22,401 nt of DNA, from assembly GCA_964390955.1 (NCBI GenBank), contig CAYMKE010000016.1, positions 1 to 22,401 of the forward strand, given 5' to 3'. The DNA is from CAYMKE01 sp964390955. GTDB lineage: Bacteria; Bacteroidota; Bacteroidia; Bacteroidales; JBBRXJ01. Positions 1 to 6,204 of this stretch are shown here, one piece after another; position 1 is the first letter of the stretch, and every line of letters starts with the position of its first letter. Made by a program: the position numbers and the translations under genes. The notes below the pieces were generated by a model. The model saw only the letters and a list, made by a program, of their open reading frames with translations, was not told where the DNA came from and made no database searches.

Positions 1-101
1 CCATTCCTTTATCAGGCATAGAAGCAATAAAAAGTGGATATTATTTAATGGAAATAAAATCCAATAATCAAATAATACGAAAGAAATTGATTGTCGATTA
101 G
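1..101 (+). CDS. C-terminal end of a T9SS-secreted protein (partial)
   Basis: Reading from base 3, an open frame runs in from the left edge and stops with TAG at 99-101. The 32 visible residues follow the type A sorting domain of the type IX secretion system. There is a short strand, the turn residues SGYYLMEI, an Asn-rich turn, and a basic-hydrophobic end KKLIVD. In this family the domain directs export of a periplasmic protein across the outer membrane and is then removed or used for anchoring. The passenger domain lies outside the window, so the cargo is unknown. A strong terminator about 30 bp downstream fits the end of a transcription unit. The frame is short, so the call rests on pattern resemblance. 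Confidence 0.7.
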   Translation, partial: IPLSGIEAIKSGYYLMEIKSNNQIIRKKLIVD

Positions 102-132
102 ATAATAGTATTCATTCATCAATTTATTATTC

Positions 133-171
133 ACGAGGTTGTTTTGAATAAAAACAACCTCGTTTAATTTT
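133..171 (+). terminator. Rho-independent terminator
   Basis: A perfect 13-bp inverted repeat (arms 133-145 and 151-163, loop GAATA) is followed by TTAATTTT. It lies about 30 bp after the stop of the T9SS-tailed gene and fits intrinsic termination of that gene. The stem is partly A:U, but its centre is GAGGTTG paired with CAACCTC. Confidence 0.8.
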
Positions 172-172
172 G
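143..172 (+). promoter_or_regulatory. Possible Bacteroidota promoter overlapping the terminator
   Basis: TAATTTTG at 165-172 matches the -7 consensus TAnnTTTG. A TTTG at 143-146 lies 18 bp upstream, where the -33 element is expected. The start of transcription would be near 177, giving a leader of about 175 nt before the gene at 352. The element shares bases with the terminator stem and tail, so the match may be a by-product of the T-rich tail. Confidence 0.35.
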
Positions 173-351
173 CAGCATTAAAGCCGGATACAATAAAGAT
201 ATTTTTTGTGGATGATTAAAAAATTATTATTTTTAAAATCTAAAAAACGAATATCTTATTAATGAGTTTAATAATTTTTTAGTTATTCAACAGGTTTTTA
301 TGGTAAGATGTTTGTTTATAACAAATTATTTACTTAATAATATAAAAAAAC

Positions 352-837
352 ATGGAAATTGATATTACACAGAAAGCAATCAAAGTAAAGATTAGAAAAC
401 TTTTTTTGACAATAATTTTGGCAGCTTTATTATTAGTGGTTTATGTTGGAGATTTTGTAGAACCCCTTATTGGGATTAATAAAAATTATATAGCACTCGT
501 GTTTGTTTTAGTATATATATTTATATTTTTATATTTCCACATACTTGATTTGAATTATATTTATTATACAGATGAAAATGGAAAAATTGTTTTAAGGTAT
601 TATTCACTTCGTTCCATATCAAAAGGATATAAATCCATAGAAATTCCTAAGAAAGAATTTGTCAAATTTGAGATTCAAAAATCTTTTTTTGATTTGAAAG
701 AATATTTGATACTATTTCAACGTATGAAAAAAGGGGTGGCCAAATATCCTCCGGTTAGTATTTCAGCATTAAACCATGAGCAACGGAGTGAATTGAAGAA
801 AAGTCTTACAGATGTATTAAATTCAATGAAGCAATAG
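352..837 (+). CDS. Small two-TM membrane protein of unknown function
   Basis: This is a 161-residue protein that I do not recognise by name. Two hydrophobic segments (about residues 17-37 and 45-67) form a membrane hairpin. A soluble C-terminal part of roughly 90 residues follows, rich in beta-strand-like alternation and ending in a charged helix. The arrangement of two TM helices then a compact beta domain resembles small bacterial PH-like membrane proteins, but that is only a shape comparison. It is followed after 59 bp by another small single-TM protein in the same direction, so the two may be cotranscribed. The start ATG is preceded by an A-rich stretch instead of a Shine-Dalgarno sequence, as is usual in Bacteroidota. 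No catalytic motif is visible. Confidence 0.75.
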   Translation: MEIDITQKAIKVKIRKLFLTIILAALLLVVYVGDFVEPLIGINKNYIALVFVLVYIFIFLYFHILDLNYIYYTDENGKIVLRYYSLRSISKGYKSIEIPKKEFVKFEIQKSFFDLKEYLILFQRMKKGVAKYPPVSISALNHEQRSELKKSLTDVLNSMKQ

Positions 838-896
838 TCCTTTTAAGTTAATTTCTGTCATTAATTATAACATTGAAATTTTAAATTATTAAAAAA

Positions 897-1418
897 ATGA
901 ATGAAGTACTGGAAGTTTTAAAATATACGTTACCTGCTATTATTGTTTTTCTCACGGCTTTTTTTATACTTCGTGCTTTTATTAAAAAAGAGCATGAAAA
1001 TAAAAAACATGAAATCCTTGTAAATAACCAAAAATATATTCAACGGGTAAGATTACAGGCGTATGAGCGGTGTATTCTTTTCTTGGAACGTATTTCTCCG
1101 GAATCAATGATCAAAAGGATGCATAAGCAGGGAATGAAAAGCAATCAGTTTCAGTCGTTATTGCTTAGCACGGTAAGGGCAGAATTTGAACACAATTTTG
1201 CCCAGCAATTATATGTTTCACCTGAAGCATGGCAGTTGATTGTGAAAACCAAAGAAATGATTATTAAGTTGATCAATACTACAGCAGGAACCGTTAAACC
1301 TGACAGTCCTTCCTTTAATCTGAGCAAGGCTATTCTTGAAAAAGTGATGGAAATGGACCAAAAACCAACATCTGCTGCTATACGGTATTTGAAAAAGGAA
1401 GTGCAACAATTTTTTTAA
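897..1418 (+). CDS. Single-TM conserved hypothetical protein
   Basis: This 173-residue protein has one N-terminal membrane segment (about residues 9-27). A long, mostly helical cytoplasmic part follows, starting with a highly charged KKEHENKKHE stretch. The body contains an RLQAYERCILFLERI helix and ends in basic-aromatic residues (KKEVQQFF). Similar short proteins with one TM and an RxQAYER-type helix occur widely in Bacteroidota as uncharacterised proteins; I recall this from the family look, not from a search. No enzymatic motif is visible. It lies 59 bp after another small membrane protein and converges on the alpha-oxoamine synthase gene with a gap of only 39 bp. Confidence 0.8.
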   Translation: MNEVLEVLKYTLPAIIVFLTAFFILRAFIKKEHENKKHEILVNNQKYIQRVRLQAYERCILFLERISPESMIKRMHKQGMKSNQFQSLLLSTVRAEFEHNFAQQLYVSPEAWQLIVKTKEMIIKLINTTAGTVKPDSPSFNLSKAILEKVMEMDQKPTSAAIRYLKKEVQQFF

Positions 1419-1457
1419 TCTCTACTTTGTGGCACTAAGAAAATATCAATTTCTGCG

Positions 1458-2714
1458 TTATACGAATTTTGAAAGATTCATCTCTGCCATCTCCTTTAAA
1501 TATTCCCCATTATTTAGTTTTTCTTTGACTTCGGAAAAAGCTTCGATGGTTCTGTTCACATCTTCAAAAGTGTGTATTGCAGTAGGGATAACTCTGAGCA
1601 TGATGATGTCTTTGGGCACAACTGGATATGCAACAATTGAACAGAAAATGCCATAATTTTCACGTAAATCATAGGTGATTTGAGTTGCTTCCGGGACACC
1701 GCCTTTTAAGATAACAGGAGTAACAGGAGATTCAGTATTGCCTAAATTGAAGCCTTTTGCACGCAACCCTTCTTGTAATTGATGGACAACCTGCCATAAA
1801 TTTTCCCTTAATGATTTTTCTTTTTTTAGTAGTTCCAGTCGTTTTATGCCGCCTACTACCATTGGCATTGGAAGTGATTTGGCAAAAATCTGGGAACGCA
1901 TATTATACATTAAATAATCTATTATTTCTTTGTCACCGGCCACAAAAGCACCAATTCCAGCCATGGCTTTTGCAAAAGTACTGAAATACACGTCCACCTC
2001 ATCCTGTACTCCAAAATGTTCACCGGTTCCAGCACCGGTTTTGCCCATTGTGCCAAACCCATGAGCATCATCTACCAAAAGGCGAAAATTATATTTACTT
2101 TTGAGTTCAACAATTTTGTCTAATTTGGCTAAATCTCCGGCCATTCCATAAACACCTTCGGTGATGACAAGGATGCCCCCGCCATTTTTTTCTGCAAGCT
2201 TAGACGCATGAATCAACTGCTTTTCGAGGTTTTCCATATCATTATGTTTGAATACAAAACGCTTTGCTATTAACATACGCAAACCATCAATAATGCAGGC
2301 GTGTGATTCAGAGTCATATACAACAATGTCATGTCTTGAGACCAATGTGTCTATGATTGATGTCATTCCCTGGTAACCATAATTTAACAGGTAACATGCT
2401 TTTTTTCCAACAAATTCTGCAAGTTGTTCTTCCAATTCCTCGTGTTTCCTTGTTTGCCCGGACATCATACGTGCACCCATTGGATAAGCTAATCCCCATT
2501 CTTTTGACGCTTCAGCATCCGCTTTTCTTACTTCAGGATGATTGCCCAATCCAAGGTAATTGTTTAAACTCCAGTTTAGTACTTTTTTGCCATTGAATGT
2601 CATATGTGGATGGAGTTCACCTTCCAGTTTCGGAAACATATAATATCCGTGTGCCCGTTCCTGATATTTGCCTAAAGGGCCTTTCCCTGATCTTATTTTA
2701 TCGAATATATCCAC
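1458..2714 (-). CDS. PLP-dependent alpha-oxoamine synthase (SPT/KBL/CFAT-like)
   Basis: A 418-residue fold-type I PLP enzyme of the alpha-oxoamine synthase family, which condenses an amino acid with an acyl thioester and releases CO2. Visible family marks are the NNYLGLGNHP substrate loop (51-60), SHAC with the PLP-stacking His138, TEGVYGMAGD (185-194), DDAHG (215-219) for the PLP ring, and the Schiff-base lysine Lys249 in STFAKAMAG. The N-terminus MDIFDKI and GARMMSG near residue 80 match a Bacteroidota subgroup usually annotated only as an aminotransferase or Kbl-like protein. Candidate reactions are serine palmitoyltransferase (sphingolipids), cysteate fatty-acyl transferase (sulfonolipids), or 2-amino-3-ketobutyrate CoA ligase. 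Sequence alone does not separate these here. The gene is monocistronic and has its own promoter in the divergent gap with bamD. Confidence 0.9.
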   Translation of the reverse strand: MDIFDKIRSGKGPLGKYQERAHGYYMFPKLEGELHPHMTFNGKKVLNWSLNNYLGLGNHPEVRKADAEASKEWGLAYPMGARMMSGQTRKHEELEEQLAEFVGKKACYLLNYGYQGMTSIIDTLVSRHDIVVYDSESHACIIDGLRMLIAKRFVFKHNDMENLEKQLIHASKLAEKNGGGILVITEGVYGMAGDLAKLDKIVELKSKYNFRLLVDDAHGFGTMGKTGAGTGEHFGVQDEVDVYFSTFAKAMAGIGAFVAGDKEIIDYLMYNMRSQIFAKSLPMPMVVGGIKRLELLKKEKSLRENLWQVVHQLQEGLRAKGFNLGNTESPVTPVILKGGVPEATQITYDLRENYGIFCSIVAYPVVPKDIIMLRVIPTAIHTFEDVNRTIEAFSEVKEKLNNGEYLKEMAEMNLSKFV

Positions 2715-2746
2715 GTGCTAAATATTTATTATTTAAAATTAATCAA

Positions 2747-2777
2747 CAAAATTATTCAAATTTATATATTTCACAAA
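2747..2777 (-). promoter_or_regulatory. Promoter of the alpha-oxoamine synthase gene
   Basis: Read on the minus strand, TTTG (2774-2777) is followed after 19 bp by TAATTTTG (2747-2754). This is a full match to the Bacteroidota -33/-7 consensus TTTG and TAnnTTTG. Transcription would begin near 2740, giving a leader of about 26 nt before the ATG at 2714. A second -7-like box (TAAATTTG) lies at 2757-2764. Confidence 0.65.
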
Positions 2778-2831
2778 ATAAATAAAAAATAAACACATTC
2801 ATTTTATCGTTTAAAATATCATTATAAAAAC

Positions 2832-2862
2832 TTTTATACTTTAACTGATTTATATACTTTTG
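2832..2862 (+). promoter_or_regulatory. Promoter of bamD, predicting a leaderless mRNA
   Basis: TACTTTTG at 2855-2862 fits the TAnnTTTG -7 element. A weaker TTTT lies 19 bp upstream at 2832-2835 in the -33 position. The bamD ATG begins at 2867, only four bases after the -7 box, so the expected start of transcription falls at or beside the start codon. Confidence 0.6.
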
Positions 2863-2866
2863 CAGA

Positions 2867-3679
2867 ATGAAAAAAAGAAGAATTCACATACTGATGCTCA
2901 TGATAATATTTTCCATGCTGTTGATTACAGGGTGCAGTAAATATGAAAAGTTATTGAAAAGCGATAATTATAGATATAAATATCAAAAAGCCAAAGAATA
3001 TTATTTTGATGAAGATTATGTGAAGGCTGCCGGGCTTTTTGATCAACTAAAACCTATTTACAAAGGGACCCAAAAAATTGACACTATTTTATATTATTTT
3101 GCATATGCTAAGTATAAACAGCGGCAATATATTTTAGCTGCACATCATTTTAAAAATTTATTTGATACATATCCCAAAAGTATTTTTTCCGAGAGAGCCT
3201 CATTTTATTTTGCTTTTTGTTTTTATCAAACATCCCCTAAACCTTCATTGGATCAAACCAATACATTGCAAGCTATCGAAGCATTTCAGCAATACATACG
3301 CCGCTACCCGGATGACAAGAGAGTTTCATTAGCAAGAGAATACATTGACGAAATGCGAAATAAGTTGATTAAAAAATCATTCATGAGTGCAAAACTCTAT
3401 TTTCAACTGGAAAGATACAAAGCATCTATTATTGCTTTGAATAACAGCCTTCAGGAATACCCAAATACAAAATACAGGGAAGAAATAATGTACCTGATCT
3501 TAAAGTCAAATTTTTTGCTGGCAAAAAACAGTATCCAAAGTAAAAAGAAAGAACGATTTCAAAATGCCATTGATGCTTATTACTCATTTGCAGAAGAATA
3601 TCCATCAAGCAAATATTTAAACGAAGCAGAGTCAATTTATCAAAGAAGTAATAAATATTTATCAATTAATAATAATTAA
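2867..3679 (+). CDS. bamD: Outer membrane assembly lipoprotein BamD
   Basis: A 270-residue lipoprotein of the BamD/YfiO family. It forms the inner face of the BAM complex and helps BamA insert beta-barrel proteins into the outer membrane. The signal peptide has a basic start (MKKRR), a hydrophobic core, and a lipobox ending ITGC with Cys23 as the lipidated residue. After it come TPR-like helical pairs, for example YYFDEDYVKAAGLFDQL, an AIEAFQQYIRRYPDD repeat, and SFAEEYPSSKYL near the C-terminus. It heads the cluster bamD-rpoZ-coaBC-porD-recN, a gene order I know from many Bacteroidota. Length fits the family. Its promoter lies directly against the start codon. Confidence 0.92.
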   Translation: MKKRRIHILMLMIIFSMLLITGCSKYEKLLKSDNYRYKYQKAKEYYFDEDYVKAAGLFDQLKPIYKGTQKIDTILYYFAYAKYKQRQYILAAHHFKNLFDTYPKSIFSERASFYFAFCFYQTSPKPSLDQTNTLQAIEAFQQYIRRYPDDKRVSLAREYIDEMRNKLIKKSFMSAKLYFQLERYKASIIALNNSLQEYPNTKYREEIMYLILKSNFLLAKNSIQSKKKERFQNAIDAYYSFAEEYPSSKYLNEAESIYQRSNKYLSINNN

Positions 3680-3692
3680 TAACCTGAAATAC

Positions 3693-4013
3693 ATGGATTA
3701 CAAAAAAACTAAAGCTCCTGTAGTTGCCACTCCTTATAATATTGAAGAACTTGAAAAAGAAACCGGCAATATTTTTGAAAGCATTAATATCATAAGCAAG
3801 CGAGCTGCACAAATCAATGCTGAAATGAAAATCGAACTGGATAAAAAATTAGAAGAATTTGCATATTATATTGATAATTTCGAAGAAATATTTGAAAACA
3901 GGGAACAAATCGAAGTATCTAAATACTATGAAAAGCTTCCTAAACCAACTTTAATTGCACTTCAGGAGTTTTTAGATGACGAAATTTATTACCGCAATCC
4001 AAATAAATCTTAA
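3693..4013 (+). CDS. rpoZ: RNA polymerase omega subunit (Bacteroidota type)
   Basis: A 106-residue protein matching the Bacteroidota form of DNA-directed RNA polymerase omega, which chaperones the beta-prime subunit during core assembly. The diagnostic stretches are MDYKK at the start, GNIFESINIISKRAAQI (about 26-42), FENREQIEVSKYYEKLPKP (about 69-87) and the ending DEIYYRNPNK. It starts 13 bp after bamD and is followed 19 bp later by coaC, so it sits inside one operon. This lineage's omega is diverged from the proteobacterial one, and the call depends on the whole-protein resemblance and the gene order. No irregularities are seen. Confidence 0.9.
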   Translation: MDYKKTKAPVVATPYNIEELEKETGNIFESINIISKRAAQINAEMKIELDKKLEEFAYYIDNFEEIFENREQIEVSKYYEKLPKPTLIALQEFLDDEIYYRNPNKS

Positions 4014-4032
4014 TGATCTGTTTATTCCATTC

Positions 4033-4602
4033 ATGAATTTACAAGAGAAAAAAATAGTACTTGGAATAACCGGCAGCATTGCTGCATACAAAGCAGCATA
4101 TTTAACGCGTTTATTTATTGGAGAAGGTGCAGAAGTGAAAATTGTCATGACCCCTTTTGCCAAAGAGTTTATTACACAGGGTACAATGTCAACTCTTTCA
4201 ATGAACCCCGTGTTAAGTGAATTTTTTATATCTGACTCCGGTGAGTGGAATAGTCATATTGACATAGGAAGATGGGCCGATTTGATGCTAATAGCCCCGG
4301 CATCTGCTAATACCATAGGAAAAATGGCCAATGGTATTACCGATAATCTTCTTCTGGCAACTTATCTTGCTTCAACCGGGCCTGTTATGGTTGCACCTGC
4401 CATGGACTATGCAATGTATGCACATCCTTCTACACAACAAAATATCCGGACACTCAAATCTTTCAATGTGCAAATTATTGAACCGGTTAGCGGAGAACTG
4501 GCAAGCAGGTTACAAGGCAAAGGGAGGATGCAGGAACCAGAACAAATACTCGAAGATGTAATAAAATTTTTTAAAAAACGTAAATCACACAATAATCAAT
4601 AA
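4033..4602 (+). CDS. coaC: Phosphopantothenoylcysteine decarboxylase (CoaC half of CoaBC)
   Basis: This 189-residue flavoprotein decarboxylates 4'-phospho-N-pantothenoylcysteine in coenzyme A synthesis. I chose the ATG at 4033 because the protein then begins MNLQEKKIVLGITGSIAAYK, the normal CoaBC start; an ATG at 3976 would overlap rpoZ and add 19 unrelated residues. Visible parts are the FMN-binding start GITGSIAAYK, the catalytic His75 in WNSHID, IAPASANTIGKMANG (87-101), PAMD (122-125) and GKGRMQEP (162-169). At the positions of the E. coli Dfp residues Asn125 and Cys158 this protein has Asp125 and Ser158; as I recall, both occur across Bacteroidota. The frame ends at TAA 4600-4602, where relatives continue into the CoaB synthetase domain; here the rest lies in another frame. 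Confidence 0.9.
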   Translation: MNLQEKKIVLGITGSIAAYKAAYLTRLFIGEGAEVKIVMTPFAKEFITQGTMSTLSMNPVLSEFFISDSGEWNSHIDIGRWADLMLIAPASANTIGKMANGITDNLLLATYLASTGPVMVAPAMDYAMYAHPSTQQNIRTLKSFNVQIIEPVSGELASRLQGKGRMQEPEQILEDVIKFFKKRKSHNNQ

Positions 4603-4609
4603 GAACAAA

Positions 4610-5254
4610 CTGGTTAACAAAAAATGTCTTGTCACTGCAGGGCCTACCCTTGAACCAATCGATCCTGTCAGGTATATCGGGAACCATTCTTCCGGTAAAA
4701 TGGGATTTGCATTGGCCGAAGTGTTAGCTGAATATGGTGCCGATGTTTACCTTATTGCAGGGCCGGTTTTTATAAATACCCAACATCCTAATATAAAACG
4801 TTATGATATAACTACTTCCGGCCAAATGTTTGAAAAAGCTATAGAACTATTCCCTGGTATGCAAATTGCTGTTTTGTGTGCTGCGGTAGCAGATTTCAAA
4901 CCTGCATGGTATTCAAAAGAAAAGATAAAAAAAACCGGGGAGGAATTAAACTTAAGACTTATTCCAACACCAGATATTGCAAATGAATTGGGAAAACGCA
5001 AGAAAAAATCTCAATTTATTGCCGGCTTTGCCCTCGAATCAGAAAATGAAATACAAAACGCCCGGGAAAAATGTTTGAAAAAAAATATGGATATGATTGT
5101 GCTCAACTCCCTTAATCAACAAGAAGGCGGAATAAATAGCGATATGAATGAAATAACTTTGATTGATAACCAAAATAATATTGATAAATTTGAGTTAAAA
5201 AAGAAAAAAGATGCAGCCAAAGATATAATTCAAAAAATTTGTGAAAAAATTTAA
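4610..5254 (+). CDS. coaB: Phosphopantothenate-cysteine ligase (CoaB half, out of frame)
   Basis: This frame encodes the CoaB domain, which joins cysteine to 4'-phosphopantothenate using CTP. The essential nucleotide-binding segment runs from about 4625 and includes VTAGPTLEPIDPVRY and IGNHSSGKMG. The first in-frame ATG (4700) falls inside that segment and cannot be the real start. Further marks are LCAAVADFKPAWY with the following KEKIKK lysines, IPTPDIANEL and IAGFALESE. The frame is open from 4565 but holds no ATG, GTG or TTG before the motif; a CTG at 4610 is the least bad start and is the one given. More simply, this is the second half of a fused coaBC, separated by a one-base frame change near the T6A6 run at 4567-4578. 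Natural split, programmed shift and sequencing error cannot be told apart here. It overlaps the porD-like frame if that gene uses its upstream ATG. Confidence 0.8.
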   Translation: MVNKKCLVTAGPTLEPIDPVRYIGNHSSGKMGFALAEVLAEYGADVYLIAGPVFINTQHPNIKRYDITTSGQMFEKAIELFPGMQIAVLCAAVADFKPAWYSKEKIKKTGEELNLRLIPTPDIANELGKRKKKSQFIAGFALESENEIQNAREKCLKKNMDMIVLNSLNQQEGGINSDMNEITLIDNQNNIDKFELKKKKDAAKDIIQKICEKI

Positions 5255-5267
5255 AAAAATAAACAAA

Positions 5268-6179
5268 ATGAGAACGTTACTATTTGTTTTAATACTATGT
5301 GTTTATTCCTTGCAAATGATGGGACAGGAATTGAAATGTAGGGTAAGCGTGATTTCACAGGAGATACAACGAAGCGACAGGCAGTTGTTTAGAACCCTTC
5401 AGCAGGATATCCAGGAATTCATGAATACAAGGAACTGGACGGACCATAAATTTAATACACAGGAGAGAATCGAATGCAGGATCATGATCAATCTTGAAAA
5501 AGAAGTATCGCAGGGGGAATATAAAGGCTACGTACAGGTGCAATCGAGCCGCCCGGTGTACAATAGTTCTTATTCTTCACCGGTGTTTGTGTATAAAGAC
5601 AACGATCTTCATATTGAATATGTTGAAAATGAACCCCTTGAATTTAATCTCAATTCGTATACATCTAATCTTACTTCCATTTTGGCTTTTTATGCCTATA
5701 TTATCATTGGGATGGATTATGACACTTATTCTTTTGAAGGGGGAACAGAATTTTTTCAAAAGGCCGAAACCATTATGAATAACGCACAAAGTTCAAACAA
5801 ATCAGGCTGGAAGGCTTTTGAAAGCTCAGATCACAAAAACAGGTATTGGTTAATAACCAGCATTCTTGATGATGATTTTAATCCTACACGGAAATTTATG
5901 TATCAATACCATCGTCATGGGTTGGACAAAATGGCCGAAACCCTGAATGAATCCAGGGCAGCTATGGCCGAAAGCCTTAAATTACTTGAAAATGTTTATA
6001 AACGAAGGCCCGACCCGTATATGCATTATATGACAGTAATTTTTGATGCAAAATCAAATGAATTCATAAAGGTCTTTTCTGAATCGCCACCGGCTGAAAT
6101 GCAAAGAGTTATCAGGATTCTCTCGCAAATTGACCCTCCCAATGCATCAAAATACAAAAAAATGAAAGAACAGCAATAA
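5268..6179 (+). CDS. porD: DUF4835 family protein, PorD-like (T9SS-associated)
   Basis: A secreted protein of the DUF4835 family, whose members are also named PorD and linked to the type IX secretion system. I prefer the ATG at 5268 (303 residues): it begins directly with a signal peptide (MRTLLFVLILCVYSLQMMGQ, cleaved near residue 20). The ATG at 5241 adds nine basic residues and overlaps coaB by 14 bp. The mature part starts with ELKCRVSV and carries the family's RTLQQDIQEFMNTRNWTDHKF and ERIECRIMINL stretches. A central Tyr-rich SSRPVYNSSYSSPVF segment and a LAFYAYIIIGMDYDTYS motif follow. Position between coaBC and recN is the usual one in Bacteroidota. The biochemical role is not established to my knowledge. 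Confidence 0.85.
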   Translation: MRTLLFVLILCVYSLQMMGQELKCRVSVISQEIQRSDRQLFRTLQQDIQEFMNTRNWTDHKFNTQERIECRIMINLEKEVSQGEYKGYVQVQSSRPVYNSSYSSPVFVYKDNDLHIEYVENEPLEFNLNSYTSNLTSILAFYAYIIIGMDYDTYSFEGGTEFFQKAETIMNNAQSSNKSGWKAFESSDHKNRYWLITSILDDDFNPTRKFMYQYHRHGLDKMAETLNESRAAMAESLKLLENVYKRRPDPYMHYMTVIFDAKSNEFIKVFSESPPAEMQRVIRILSQIDPPNASKYKKMKEQQ

Positions 6180-6204
6180 TAAATTATGCATATTATGTTT
6201 AAAT

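Noticed and set aside
3976..4032. Longer N-terminus for CoaC starting inside rpoZ
   Set aside because: The 19 extra residues are unlike the family start, and the ATG at 4033 gives numbering that coincides with E. coli Dfp.
4567..4578. Classical -1 slippery site joining coaC to coaB
   Set aside because: The T6A6 run looks slippery, but a -1 shift leads to the wrong frame; only +1 or -2 would join the halves.
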